Positions 1 to 9,089 of a DNA stretch of 64,000 nt are shown in pieces. Position 1 is the first letter of the stretch, and each line of letters starts with the position of its first letter. This DNA comes from Pseudomonadota bacterium (GTDB lineage: Bacteria; Pseudomonadota; Alphaproteobacteria; Sphingomonadales; Sphingomonadaceae), in NCBI GenBank assembly GCA_023418595.1, contig JAEZZI010000013.1, positions 62,001 through 126,000 on the forward strand, in the 5' to 3' direction. The translations under genes and the position numbers were made by a program. Below the pieces are notes generated by a model. The model was not told the DNA's origin, searched no databases, and saw only the letters and a list, made by a program, of their open reading frames with translations.

Positions 1-307
1 TCGCCAGGCCGATCGCCGCGGTCCGCATATAGCCGGCCCGGCGCACGATCGCGGCAGCGGGCAACGATACGAAGAAATAGGCGGCAAAAAACGCCGATTG
101 GGTCAGCATCGCTTCGAAATAGGAGAGCGTGAACAGCTCTTTGAACTTGGGGATCAGAATATCGTTCAGGCTGGTGATGCCGCCAAAGATGAAAAACAGC
201 GCGAACACGAACAGCTGCAGGTCGGGCGCATTGACGTGATCGCCCGATGCGTCTGCGGGAAGCGGATCGGCACTGGATGCAAGCTGAGGATCGATCGACA
301 CGGCCAT
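1..307 (-). CDS. FucP-like sugar MFS transporter (partial, C-terminal part outside window)
   Basis: Only the first 102 codons are visible; the gene runs off the left edge. The visible protein has about 27 polar residues and then two hydrophobic segments. The stretch GGITSLNDILIPKFKELF followed by an AMLTQSAFFAAYF-type helix is typical of the fucose/glucose/galactose MFS family (FucP/GluP), which imports sugars with protons across the inner membrane. The start is an ATG read from 307. It lies 42 bases downstream of the nupC-like gene on the same strand, so the two probably form a nutrient-uptake operon. The substrate cannot be told from the N-terminus. Confidence 0.75.
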   Translation of the reverse strand, partial: MAVSIDPQLASSADPLPADASGDHVNAPDLQLFVFALFFIFGGITSLNDILIPKFKELFTLSYFEAMLTQSAFFAAYFFVSLPAAAIVRRAGYMRTAAIGLA

Positions 308-349
308 GGGTGAGCGCTCCGCGACTGGAAAAATGAAGTTATGGGCGGA

Positions 350-1618
350 TCAGCCCGGCAACAACAACCCCGCCAGCGCCGCCGACATCAGGTTGGCGAG
401 ACTTCCCGCGATCAGCGCCTTGATCCCGAGCTTGGCGATCATTGGTCGCTGGTTCGGCGCGAGGCTGCCGGTCACCGCCATCTGGATCGCGATCGACGAG
501 AAATTGGCGAAACCGCACAGCGCAAAGGTGATGATCGCGCGGCTGCGGTCGGAAAGGTCGGTCAGGTTGCCGAGATCGATGAACGCGACGAATTCGTTCA
601 GCACCACCTTGGTCCCGAACAGCCCGCCCGCGATCTGCGCTTCGTCCCACGGGATGTTGAGCAGATACATGATGGGCGCAAAGATCGTGCCGACGATCGC
701 CTGGAAGCTCAGTTCGGGATAGCCGAAGATGCCACCGACCGCGCCCAGCAGCCCGTTGGCGAGCGCGACCAGCGCGACGAACGCCAGCACCATCGCACCC
801 ACCGCAACCGCCAGCTTTACGCCGGTCTGTGCGCCCATCGCGGCTGCCATGATGACGTTGGCGGCCTTTTCCTCCTCGACCACCTCGTCCGCGATACGAA
901 CGGCTTCGTCGTCGCTGCCGCCTTTGAGCGGGAGTTCACCCGCGGCGGGCGCGGGCATGTCGGGCATCACGATCTTTGCCATCAGCAACCCGCCGGGCGC
1001 CGCCATGAACGACGCGGCGAGCAGAAAGGGCAGGTAATCGCTGCCGAGGAAGGTGGCATAGGCCGCCAGGATGGTGCCCGCGACGCCCGCCATGCCGACG
1101 GTCATGATCGCGAAGAGCTGAGACGGGGTCAGGCTCGCCAGATACGGTTTGACTACCAAAGGCGATTCGCTCTGTCCGACGAAGATGTTGGCGGCCGAAC
1201 ACAGCGATTCGACCTTGGAAATCCCGGTGACCTTTTCGATCGCGCCGCCGACCCAGCGCACGATTTGTTGCATGATGCCCAGATAGTAGAGGATCGAGAT
1301 CAGGCTGGCGAAGAACACGATCACGGGCAGCGCCGCGATGGCGAAGCTGTTGCCGCCGATCTCTGGCGAAGCGAGCGGACCGAACAGGAAATCGGTGCCG
1401 TTCTTGGCATAGCCGAGCAGCGCCGAGACGCCGTTCGCCGCACCCTGGATCGCTGCGCGACCGGCGGGGACATAGAGGACGAGCGTCGCGATCACGACTT
1501 GCAGCGCGAATGCGGCGCCGACGACGCGCAGGCGAATCGCGCGGCGATTGGACGACAGCAGCACCGCTAGCCCCAAAATGACGGCGATGCCGGCAATGCC
1601 GATCAGAAATCTTTCCAT
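350..1618 (-). CDS. NupC-family concentrative nucleoside transporter
   Basis: The 422-residue integral membrane protein matches the CNT (NupC) family in length and layout: three N-terminal helices, a gate region with G-x-S-x-F-A-I, a core containing the conserved GQSESPL motif, and a C-terminal part with the NEFVAF motif and the CGFANFSSI stretch that line the nucleoside site in this family. It should import nucleosides with sodium or protons. I took the ATG at 1618 because the MERFLIG start is typical and the 21 residues upstream are polar and unlike the family. The FucP-like gene follows by 42 bases. Confidence 0.93.
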   Translation of the reverse strand: MERFLIGIAGIAVILGLAVLLSSNRRAIRLRVVGAAFALQVVIATLVLYVPAGRAAIQGAANGVSALLGYAKNGTDFLFGPLASPEIGGNSFAIAALPVIVFFASLISILYYLGIMQQIVRWVGGAIEKVTGISKVESLCSAANIFVGQSESPLVVKPYLASLTPSQLFAIMTVGMAGVAGTILAAYATFLGSDYLPFLLAASFMAAPGGLLMAKIVMPDMPAPAAGELPLKGGSDDEAVRIADEVVEEEKAANVIMAAAMGAQTGVKLAVAVGAMVLAFVALVALANGLLGAVGGIFGYPELSFQAIVGTIFAPIMYLLNIPWDEAQIAGGLFGTKVVLNEFVAFIDLGNLTDLSDRSRAIITFALCGFANFSSIAIQMAVTGSLAPNQRPMIAKLGIKALIAGSLANLMSAALAGLLLPG

Positions 1619-1782
1619 GAACCTTGCCCGCCCCCGGGTGAACGCGTGATCGCCCGACGCCGGGCACAAGCGCACGACCATAGAGGCTTTTGCGGGCCGC
1701 GCCAGATGGTGCGTGGCCGGAACAAGACGAAAGGCTGAGGCATTAATGTAACGAAATCACACGAGAATTGAGGGGTTTTCCA

Positions 1783-2220
1783 ATGTCGCTGACGCTGATG
1801 ATCGCCGCATCCTTGTCCACACCCGCCGCCGCGCTTGAGCTGCGCGACCCCAACCCGCGCGAGCGCGCCCGCATCGAACAGGTGCTCCGCCAGGCCGGGT
1901 TCGTCCGCTGGGACGGTATCGAGTTCGACGACGGCCTGTGGGAAGTCGACGACGCGCGCACCCGCAACGGCGGCGAATATGACCTGAGGATCGATCCGCG
2001 TTCGATGCGAATCGTGCGGCGCGACGGCGACCGCCCCGCCAATGCCCGCGAACGCGCGGCGATCGAGCGCACGCTGCGTCAGCAAGGCTATACGCGGTGG
2101 GATTCGATCAAGCTCGACAGCGACGGTTATTGGGAAGTCGACGACGCGCGGATGCGGAACGGGCGCGAGCATGATCTGAAGCTCGACCGGCGGACCCTGC
2201 GGATCATCGGGCGCGACTGA
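1783..2220 (+). CDS. Secreted PepSY-like protein with tandem duplicated domain
   Basis: The 145-residue protein has a short hydrophobic signal-like N-terminus (residues 1-18) and two copies of a ~55-residue unit, at about 27-81 and 90-145. Both copies read R-x-x-I-E-x-x-L-R-Q-x-G-[FY]-x-R-W-D, then [LY]WEVDDAR, then D-L-[RK]-[IL]-D-x-R-[ST]-[LM]-R-I. The helix-then-strand pattern with W-E-V-D resembles PepSY domains, which are often periplasmic and thought to act in inhibition or sensing. The ATG at 1783 gives a better signal than the upstream TTG at 1768. It stands alone, divergent from nupC. The exact function is unknown. Confidence 0.7.
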   Translation: MSLTLMIAASLSTPAAALELRDPNPRERARIEQVLRQAGFVRWDGIEFDDGLWEVDDARTRNGGEYDLRIDPRSMRIVRRDGDRPANARERAAIERTLRQQGYTRWDSIKLDSDGYWEVDDARMRNGREHDLKLDRRTLRIIGRD

Positions 2221-2299
2221 TTTCATCCGAACGGGATTGGGTATTGAGTCCAATCCATCGGGGCTTTTCGCACCCGGCGATTCGCGCTAGCAGCGGGCG

Positions 2300-2959
2300 A
2301 TGACAGGATCATCGCCCGCGCCGATCTCGCGCTCGCTCTTCTTCTTCGGCATTTTCTATGGCGGCATGTGCTGTATCGCAGGCGTGCTGGGCAACAAGCA
2401 GGTGGCACTGGGGCCGCTGGCGGTTGAAGCGGGAATCTTCGCGTTTCTGCTGCTGGTCGTCGTGGCCAGCGCGGTTGCCGAACTGCACGGGCGTCAGGTG
2501 GCGAACCGGCTGGTGCAGATCGGCTTCATCCCGCTGATCGCGTCGCTGCTGCTGTCGCTGATCGTGCTGGCGCTGCCTGCCTCGTCTAAAATGGAGCCTG
2601 CCCGGCTGGAGGCGTTCCAGCTGATGATGACCGGCACGCCGCGCATCTGGATCGGCGGGCTGCTCGCCTACGGGATTTCGCAGACGCTGAACGTCACCAT
2701 TTTCGACGCGCTGCGCCGGGGAGAGGGCAGACTGGTGTGGCTGCGCGCAGGCGTCGCGAGTGTCTTGAGCCAGATCGTCGATACGCTGATCTTCGTGTTC
2801 GTCGCATTCTACGGCGTGTTCCCGATCGCCGGCCTGCTCGCGGGGCAGATGCTGGCAAAGGTCGTGCTGTCGATCGTGCTGGTCCCGCCGCTGATCGTCG
2901 CCTTCGTGGCGCTGGGGCGGCGGCTCGACCGCGGGGTGGGGACGTTCAAGCGGGCTTGA
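2300..2959 (+). CDS. yhhQ: YhhQ/VUT-family queuosine precursor (preQ0/preQ1) transporter
   Basis: The 219-residue protein has about six membrane segments and family signatures: GNKQVALG after the first helix, AVAELHGRQVANRLVQIGF at the end of helix 2, and the T-x-N-V-x-I-F-D-x-L-R-R segment followed by S-x-x-S-Q-I-V-D-T-L-I-F. In E. coli YhhQ brings in 7-deazaguanine precursors used to make queuosine in tRNA. The length is normal for the family. I saw no convincing preQ1 riboswitch in the 79 bases upstream. Confidence 0.88.
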   Translation: MTGSSPAPISRSLFFFGIFYGGMCCIAGVLGNKQVALGPLAVEAGIFAFLLLVVVASAVAELHGRQVANRLVQIGFIPLIASLLLSLIVLALPASSKMEPARLEAFQLMMTGTPRIWIGGLLAYGISQTLNVTIFDALRRGEGRLVWLRAGVASVLSQIVDTLIFVFVAFYGVFPIAGLLAGQMLAKVVLSIVLVPPLIVAFVALGRRLDRGVGTFKRA

Positions 2960-2966
2960 GGCTCAT

Positions 2967-3064
2967 CCGTTCGTCCCGAGCGCAGTCGAGGGGCATTGCC
3001 GAGCGGAGCGAGGCTTCTCGACTGCGCCCGAAAATGTGTCTCGACTTCGCTCGACACGAACGGG
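2967..3064. repeat. Palindromic intergenic repeat, CCGTTCGT family
   Basis: The element starts CCGTTCGTcccgag and ends ctcgacACGAACGG, so its outer ends are inverted copies. An inner inverted pair is gcgcagtcgag / ctcgactgcgc. It fills the yhhQ-argB gap. Related ends occur at 4018-4098, 15319-15351 and in the gap at 42795-42882. Confidence 0.75.
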
Positions 3065-3098
3065 AAAGGGAAGGCGACCGATACATGAAGGCCCGACC

Positions 3099-3998
3099 AT
3101 GACCGACCACGCACCCGATCCCGCGATGCTTGCCAAGGCGGAAACGCTTGTCGAGGCGCTGCCCTATCTCCAGCGTTATGCGGGCCAGACATTCGTCATC
3201 AAATATGGTGGCCATGCGATGGGCGATCCCGAGGCGCAGCGGGACTTTGCCGAGGATGTCGTGCTCTTGAAGGCCGTCGGCATCAACCCGGTGGTCGTGC
3301 ACGGTGGCGGTCCGCAGATCGGCGCGATGCTCAAGCGGCTGGGGGTCGAATCGCAATTCGTCGGCGGGCTGCGCGTCACCGACGCCGCCACCGCCGAGGT
3401 CGCCGAAATGGTGCTGGCGGGCAAGATCAACAAGGAAATCGTCGGCTGGATCGCCGCGCTTGGCGGCCGCGCGGTCGGCATTTCGGGCAAGGACGCGAAC
3501 CTGGTCACGGCGGAAAAGGTCAAGCGGACCGAGCCCGACCCCAATTCGGGGATCGAGCGGCATGTCGATCTGGGCTTTGTCGGCGAACCGGTGAAGGTCG
3601 ATGCGACCATCCTCAAGAAGCTGACCGACGATCACTTCATCCCCGTCGTCGCCCCCGTCGCGCTTGGCGCGGACGGTGCGACCTACAACATCAACGCCGA
3701 CACAATGGCGGGCGCAATCGCGGGCGCGCTGGGGGCCAAGCGCTTCTTCCTGCTGACCGATGTCGCCGGCGTGCTCGACAAGGACAAGGCGCTGCTGACC
3801 GATCTCGACCGTGCGGGGATCGAGGCGCTGAAGGCCGACGGCACGATTTCGGGCGGGATGATCCCCAAGGTCGATACCTGCATCGCCGCGGTCGAGGCGG
3901 GTGTGGACGCCGCCGTTATCCTCGACGGGCGGGTGCCGCACGCGATGCTGCTCGAAATCTTCACCGCACGCGGGGCGGGAACGCTGGTTCGGGCGTAA
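3099..3998 (+). CDS. argB: Acetylglutamate kinase
   Basis: The 299-residue amino-acid kinase phosphorylates N-acetylglutamate in arginine synthesis. Signatures in order are the nucleotide/substrate motif FVIKYGGHAM near residue 31, VVVHGGGPQIG near 67, the AGKINKEIVGW segment, the NINAD motif, FLLTDVAGV, and the GGMIPK C-terminal motif. Length and motif order are normal for the arginine-feedback type with an N-terminal helix. The ATG at 3099 gives the standard start; the upstream extension would be coded by the repeat. It stands alone between two palindromic repeats. Confidence 0.97.
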   Translation: MTDHAPDPAMLAKAETLVEALPYLQRYAGQTFVIKYGGHAMGDPEAQRDFAEDVVLLKAVGINPVVVHGGGPQIGAMLKRLGVESQFVGGLRVTDAATAEVAEMVLAGKINKEIVGWIAALGGRAVGISGKDANLVTAEKVKRTEPDPNSGIERHVDLGFVGEPVKVDATILKKLTDDHFIPVVAPVALGADGATYNINADTMAGAIAGALGAKRFFLLTDVAGVLDKDKALLTDLDRAGIEALKADGTISGGMIPKVDTCIAAVEAGVDAAVILDGRVPHAMLLEIFTARGAGTLVRA

Positions 3999-4017
3999 TG
4001 CCTGAAAATCTCCAGAG

Positions 4018-4098
4018 CCGTTCGTGCTGAGATCGTCGAAGCACTGTCCTTCTTCGTGTCAAGAAAGACAGCATTTCGACAGGCTCAATGCGAACGGT
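4018..4098. repeat. Palindromic intergenic repeat, CCGTTCGTGCTGA family
   Basis: It starts CCGTTCGTGCTGAg and ends caatGCGAACGG, with inner pairs tcgaagcactgtcctt / aagacagcatttcga. This is the common Sphingomonas-type repeat also seen, in a shorter form, at 15319-15351 and at 42795-42882. Confidence 0.7.
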
Positions 4099-4220
4099 AT
4101 ATTTTACAGATACTTGCAGACCGTTGCGGGTGACAAAGTTACAATTTGCGGGTAACAAGGTTACAAATTGCGACAATAAAAGCGTGGACGCGTAACGAAC
4201 GAGCCGCCATCCAAAGGGCC

Positions 4221-5696
4221 ATGAATCGCCTCCTCTTCCTTGCGCTGCTCGGCGCCGCGACTGCGCTGTCGGCCTGCACCGTTGGTCCCGAATACCGGCC
4301 CGCGACCAGCGAGGCGCTGGGCGTGCCCGACGTCTATTCGGTCGGCGATGCCGCAAACCGCGAAGACCTGACCCAGTGGTGGACGCGGTTTGACGATCCG
4401 CTGCTCCAGCAACTGGTGGGCGAAGCGCGCACCACCAATCTCGACGTGGCGCAGGCGATCGCGCGGCTGCGGCAGGCGCGCGAGGGTCTGGTCCAGAGCC
4501 GCGCCAACCTGCTCCCCAGCGTGTCGGGCGGCGCGGGATATTCGCGCAGCGAGCCGCTACGCGGCGGCGGCGGCACCACGACGCTTCCCGACGGCACCAT
4601 CATTTCGACCGGGCAAGGGTCGAGCGACAGTTTCTCGCTCGGCGCTGACGCGAGCTGGCAGGCCGATCTGTTCGGCGGCAACCGTCGCGGGGTCGAGGCA
4701 TCGCGCGCCGCGCTGGAGGCCGCCGGATATGATTACGCGGCGATCCTGGTCGCGATCCAAGGTGAAGTCGCGCGCAACTATATTCTCGCGCGCGCCAATC
4801 AGGCGCAGCTCGACAATGCGCGCGCGACGCTCGCCATCCAGGACGACAATCTGGAGATCGCCGGTTTCCGCGTTCAGGCGGGGCTCGTATCGTCGATCGA
4901 CGTCGAACAGGCGCGCGTCCAGCGCGCGCAGACCGCGGCGTCAATCCCCAATATCGAAACGGCCTATGCCAGCGCTGTCGCACGGCTGGGCGTGCTCACC
5001 GGTCGTGCGCCCGGTGCGCTGCGCACCCAGCTTGCGAGCGTTCGCCCGATCCCGACCGGCCCGGTCAGCGTCGGCGTCGGCATTCCCGCCGACACGCTGC
5101 GCCAGCGGCCCGACGTGCGGTCCGCCGAACGCAACCTCGCCGCCGCCGTCGCGCAGATCGGCGTGGCCGAGGCGCAACTCTATCCGCAGCTTTCGCTCGG
5201 CGGATCGATCGACACCAGCGCCAATGCCCTGTCCGCGATCGGCGACATCATTACGGGCCGCATCTTTTCGAACATCGCCCAGCTGATCTTCGACGCCGGA
5301 CGCACGCGTAGCCAGGTGCGGTCGCAACAGGCCGCCGCCGATGCTGCGCTAGCCAACTACCGCCAGACCGCGCTCACCGCGCTCGAGGATGTCGAGAATG
5401 CCGTCGTCGCGCTCGACGCCGCACGAGCCCGCGAGCGGGAGTTCGCGATCGCGCTCGATGCCGCGAACAATTCAGCGCTCCTTTCCCGTCTGCAATATCA
5501 GTCGGGGCTGACCGATTTCACCACGCTCTTGCAGGTCGAATCCTCACTCTTGTCGGCGCGCAACGGCGTGACGCAGGCGCGCGCCGATCAGGCGACCGCG
5601 CTGATCCAGCTTTACACCGCATTGGGCGGCGGCTGGGATGAAACACAGATCACCGATCCGGCGCCCGTCGCCGTGCTCGCAGAAGGTTCGAACTGA
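4221..5696 (+). CDS. Outer-membrane efflux factor, NodT/OprM family lipoprotein
   Basis: The 491-residue protein starts with a lipoprotein signal and lipobox (LSAC at about 16-19), then CTVGPEYRP, the hallmark of RND/ABC-type outer-membrane factors. Two outer-membrane factor repeats follow, with the usual W-x-x-F-x-D-P-L-L near 60 and R-P-D-V-R-x-A-E in the middle. It should form the trimeric outer-membrane channel of a tripartite pump. The ATG at 4221 is preceded by AAAGGG and begins the signal peptide directly. Its TGA overlaps the ATG of the adaptor gene by one base, so the four genes to 9025 are translated as one operon. Confidence 0.93.
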   Translation: MNRLLFLALLGAATALSACTVGPEYRPATSEALGVPDVYSVGDAANREDLTQWWTRFDDPLLQQLVGEARTTNLDVAQAIARLRQAREGLVQSRANLLPSVSGGAGYSRSEPLRGGGGTTTLPDGTIISTGQGSSDSFSLGADASWQADLFGGNRRGVEASRAALEAAGYDYAAILVAIQGEVARNYILARANQAQLDNARATLAIQDDNLEIAGFRVQAGLVSSIDVEQARVQRAQTAASIPNIETAYASAVARLGVLTGRAPGALRTQLASVRPIPTGPVSVGVGIPADTLRQRPDVRSAERNLAAAVAQIGVAEAQLYPQLSLGGSIDTSANALSAIGDIITGRIFSNIAQLIFDAGRTRSQVRSQQAAADAALANYRQTALTALEDVENAVVALDAARAREREFAIALDAANNSALLSRLQYQSGLTDFTTLLQVESSLLSARNGVTQARADQATALIQLYTALGGGWDETQITDPAPVAVLAEGSN

Positions 5697-7114
5697 TGGC
5701 CGACGCAACCCAGCCCAATATCGACGAATTTCTGGGCGCGAACGAACGCCCACGCTGGCAGCGTACGATCCGGAAACCCTGGGTCAAATGGCCGCTGATC
5801 GCGGTCGGCGTCGTTCTGCTGATCCTGCTTGCGATGCGCTTGTTCGGCGCGGAGGCCCAGACTGGATATGCGACCGAGGACGTGACCAACGGCAATCTGA
5901 CCGTCACCGTGTCGGCGACCGGCAAGCTCGCCCCGACCGAACAGGTGCAGGTCGGCTCCGAATTGTCGGGCCTGGTCACGCGGGTGCTGGTCGATGTGAA
6001 CGACCGGGTGACGGCGGGTCAGGCGCTGGCGCTGATCGACCCGTCGCAGCTCGACGACCAGATTCGTCAGGGCCAGGCACAGGTCAACGCCAATCAGGCG
6101 CAGGTCGCCCAAGCCCAGGCCACGCTTCAGGAAGCACGCGCGCAGCTTGCCCGGTTCGAGGAAGTCAGCCGGCTGTCGGGCGGGCGCGTACCCGCCGAAA
6201 CCGAGCTGGAGGCCGCCCGCGCTGCCGTCGCCAGAGCGCAGGCTGCGCTGCGGGTGTCACAAGCCAATGTCGTTGCCGCACAAGCCGCATTGAATTCGAA
6301 CCAGACCCAGCGGTCGCGCGCGGTCATCCGATCGCCCGTCAACGGCGTCGTGCTGGCGCGTCAGGTCGATGCGGGCCAGACGGTCGCGGCATCGTTCAAC
6401 ACGCCGACCCTGTTCGTGATCGCGCAGGACCTGTCGCAGATGCAGCTGGAAGTCGCGATCGACGAAGCCGATGTCGGCCAGGTCACCGAGGGTCAGCGCG
6501 CGACCTTTACCGTCGATGCGTTTCCGGGCCAGACCTTCCCCGCGCAGATCACCCGCGTCGATGTCGGATCGAACCTGTCGGCTCAGGCGGCGAGTTCGTC
6601 GTCCTCGACCACCGGCACGGCGACGACCGCCAATCAGGTCGTATCCTATGCCGCCGAATTGTCGGTCGCCAATCCCGAACAGCGACTGCGTCCCGGCATG
6701 ACCGCGACGGCGGAGATCGTCACGATCGAAAAGCGTGGCGTGCTGCTGATCCCCAACGCGGCGCTGCGCTTCACGCCGCAGGCGCCCGGCACCGAACAGG
6801 CCAAGGGAGGCGGTGGCATGGCGGGCGCGCTGATCCCGCGCGGGCGGCGCGGTGGCCGCGGCGGCGCGGAGAAATCGGCGACCGTCGGTCGCGGCGCGCA
6901 GCAGACCGTCTATATCCTCGGCGCCGACGGCCAGCCCGAGCCGGTGCAGATCACGACTGGCGAGACCAACGGCATCGTTACCGAGGTCACCGGCGGCAAC
7001 CTGCGCCCCGGTGCCAAGATCATCACCGGCCAATTCTCGGGCGATGGCGGCAATACCAAGGCGGGAAGCGGGGGCGGGCGTCCGGGCGGCGGAGGCGGCA
7101 AGCGTGGTGGATGA
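5696..7114 (+). CDS. Periplasmic adaptor (membrane fusion) subunit, MacA-like
   Basis: The 472-residue protein has one N-terminal membrane helix (about 30-48), a split biotinyl-lipoyl domain, a long alanine/glutamine-rich coiled-coil hairpin (about 120-200) and a beta-barrel part. It should bridge the ABC permease and the outer-membrane channel. A Gly/Arg-rich insert near 375-395 and a Gly-rich tail after 455 are unusual compared with E. coli MacA and may be disordered. Its start overlaps the upstream stop and its end overlaps the ATPase start by 11 bases. Confidence 0.92.
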   Translation: MADATQPNIDEFLGANERPRWQRTIRKPWVKWPLIAVGVVLLILLAMRLFGAEAQTGYATEDVTNGNLTVTVSATGKLAPTEQVQVGSELSGLVTRVLVDVNDRVTAGQALALIDPSQLDDQIRQGQAQVNANQAQVAQAQATLQEARAQLARFEEVSRLSGGRVPAETELEAARAAVARAQAALRVSQANVVAAQAALNSNQTQRSRAVIRSPVNGVVLARQVDAGQTVAASFNTPTLFVIAQDLSQMQLEVAIDEADVGQVTEGQRATFTVDAFPGQTFPAQITRVDVGSNLSAQAASSSSSTTGTATTANQVVSYAAELSVANPEQRLRPGMTATAEIVTIEKRGVLLIPNAALRFTPQAPGTEQAKGGGGMAGALIPRGRRGGRGGAEKSATVGRGAQQTVYILGADGQPEPVQITTGETNGIVTEVTGGNLRPGAKIITGQFSGDGGNTKAGSGGGRPGGGGGKRGG

Positions 7115-7817
7115 TCCGATCATCCGTCTGCGCGGCGTCACCAAGACGTATGGCGAAGGCGCGACCGCGTTTCAGGCGCTGAAAGGCGTCGATCTCGACA
7201 TCGCCGAGGGCGATTTCGTCGCCGTCATGGGCCCGTCGGGGTCGGGCAAGTCGACGACGATGAACATGCTCGGCTGCCTCGACGTGCCGACCGGCGGCAG
7301 TTTCCTGTTCAGGAATGTCGAAGTCGGGCACCTCGACCGCGATCAGCGCGCGCTCCTACGCCGCAAATATCTCGGCTTCGTGTTTCAGGGGTTCAACCTT
7401 CTGAGCCGCACCACCGCACTCGAAAATGTCGAGCTGCCGTTGCTGTATCGCGGCGAGGACAAGAAGACCCGCCACGAACTGGGCATGGCCGCGCTCGACA
7501 AGGTCGGCCTCGCCGACTGGTGGGACCATACCCCGGCCGAACTGTCGGGCGGCCAGCAGCAGCGTGTCGCGATCGCCCGCGCGATTGTCACCAGCCCCGC
7601 CGTCCTTCTCGCGGATGAGCCCACCGGCAATCTCGACAGCGAACGCTCGGTCGAGATCATGGAGCTGTTGTCGGGCCTGAACCGCGACAGCAACATCACC
7701 GTGCTGATGGTCACCCACGAACCCGACATGGCCGCCTTTGCCCGCACCCTCGTCCATTTCAAGGACGGGCTGGTCGAGCGGATCGAGACCAACCAGAACG
7801 TGCCGGAACCCGCCTGA
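7104..7817 (+). CDS. MacB-type ABC transporter ATPase
   Basis: The 237-residue ATPase has Walker A GPSGSGKST near residue 43, the Q-loop VFQGFNLL, the signature LSGGQQQRVAIARA, Walker B VLLADEPTGNLD and the switch H in VTHE. This is the LolD/MacB class. The start is a GTG at 7104 or 7107, inside the end of the adaptor gene. In E. coli MacB the ATPase and permease are one protein; here they are two genes, as in many other tripartite ABC pumps. Confidence 0.93.
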   Translation: MVDDPIIRLRGVTKTYGEGATAFQALKGVDLDIAEGDFVAVMGPSGSGKSTTMNMLGCLDVPTGGSFLFRNVEVGHLDRDQRALLRRKYLGFVFQGFNLLSRTTALENVELPLLYRGEDKKTRHELGMAALDKVGLADWWDHTPAELSGGQQQRVAIARAIVTSPAVLLADEPTGNLDSERSVEIMELLSGLNRDSNITVLMVTHEPDMAAFARTLVHFKDGLVERIETNQNVPEPA

Positions 7818-9025
7818 TGCTCGGCACCACCTTCCTCCTCGCGATCCGGTCGATCCGGCGGCACATGCTGCGGTCGTTCCTGACCATTCTCGGCATCGTC
7901 ATCGGCGTCGCCGCCGTCGTTTCGATGGTGACGCTGGGCAAGGCGACCACGCAGGCCGCCGCCGATCAGGTCGCGTCGCTGGGCACCAACATCCTGCAAG
8001 TCCGCCCCGGACAGGGCTTCGGTCGCGGCGGTGGTGGCCCGCGCCCGCCCGATTTCGACATCGCCGATGTGCAGGCGATACGCGATCAGGTCGCGGGCGT
8101 GACCGCCGTCGCCCCCCAGGCGCAATCGACCGCGACCGCCATCTATAACGGCGCGAACTGGTCGACCACGATCAACGGCACCACCAACGCCTTTTTCGAG
8201 GTTCAACCCTGGGAGCTGACGTTGGGCCGCACCTTCACCCCCGCCGAGGAAGCGGCGGGGCGCGCGGTGTGCATCATCGGCAATACGGTGCAGCAGAACC
8301 TGTTCCGCGGCGGCGACGCGGTCGGCCAGCGCATCCGGCTGAACGACATATCGTGCGACGTGATCGGCACATTGGCGACGCGCGGACAAGCGGGCTTCGG
8401 CGGCGATCAGGACGATACCGTCATCATGCCGATCAACACCGTCCAGCGCCGCCTGACCGGCAACCGGGACATTCGGCTGATGCTGGTCGGGTTCGATTCG
8501 GCCTATGACCCGGCGGTCGTCCAGTCCTCGCTGACCGACCTGTTGCGCGAACGCCGCCGCATCCAGGCGGGCGCGGAGGATAATTTCAACATCTTCGACA
8601 CCGCGCAGATTACCCAGACGCTGACCGGGGTCACGACCTTGCTCACCAGCATCGTCACCGCCGTCGCGGCGATCAGCCTGGTCGTCGGCGGGATCGGGAT
8701 CATGAACATCATGCTGGTGTCGGTGACCGAACGAACCCGCGAAATCGGCATCCGCCTGGCGATCGGCGCCGTCGCGCGCGAAGTGCTGATGCAGTTTCTG
8801 GTCGAGGCGATCGTGCTGTCGATGCTCGGCGGGCTGGTCGGACTGCTATTGGCGCAGATCGTGATCGCGGTGCTGACGCCGCTGATGCAGGTGCCGTTTA
8901 TCTTCGACCTGCAGATCAACGTCATCGCGTTCCTGATTTCGGCGGTGATCGGGGTGGTGTTCGGATTCTTTCCGGCAAGACGGGCGGCGTCGCTCAATCC
9001 GATCGATGCGTTGAGGCACGAATAG
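7817..9025 (+). CDS. MacB/FtsX-type ABC permease
   Basis: The 402-residue membrane protein has one N-terminal helix, a large periplasmic domain (about 50-270) and three C-terminal helices, as in the MacB permease. The end of the periplasmic part and the next helix carry GGIGIMNIMLVSVTERTREIG, written here in parts as GGIGIMNIML and TERTREIG, the strongest family signature. The start ATG overlaps the ATPase TGA by one base. The complex probably exports a peptide, toxin, lipid or siderophore-like molecule; the substrate cannot be read from sequence. Confidence 0.93.
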   Translation: MLGTTFLLAIRSIRRHMLRSFLTILGIVIGVAAVVSMVTLGKATTQAAADQVASLGTNILQVRPGQGFGRGGGGPRPPDFDIADVQAIRDQVAGVTAVAPQAQSTATAIYNGANWSTTINGTTNAFFEVQPWELTLGRTFTPAEEAAGRAVCIIGNTVQQNLFRGGDAVGQRIRLNDISCDVIGTLATRGQAGFGGDQDDTVIMPINTVQRRLTGNRDIRLMLVGFDSAYDPAVVQSSLTDLLRERRRIQAGAEDNFNIFDTAQITQTLTGVTTLLTSIVTAVAAISLVVGGIGIMNIMLVSVTERTREIGIRLAIGAVAREVLMQFLVEAIVLSMLGGLVGLLLAQIVIAVLTPLMQVPFIFDLQINVIAFLISAVIGVVFGFFPARRAASLNPIDALRHE

Positions 9026-9089
9026 AGCGACCGTCTTCGTTTCTTCATGCTGCGCGACTAGGGCGGCTGTAGATGGCAGGAGGTGCTTT

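Noticed and set aside
2221..2299. A preQ1 riboswitch before yhhQ
   Set aside because: The short leader does not show the conserved pairing and A-rich tail I would expect for a preQ1 motif.
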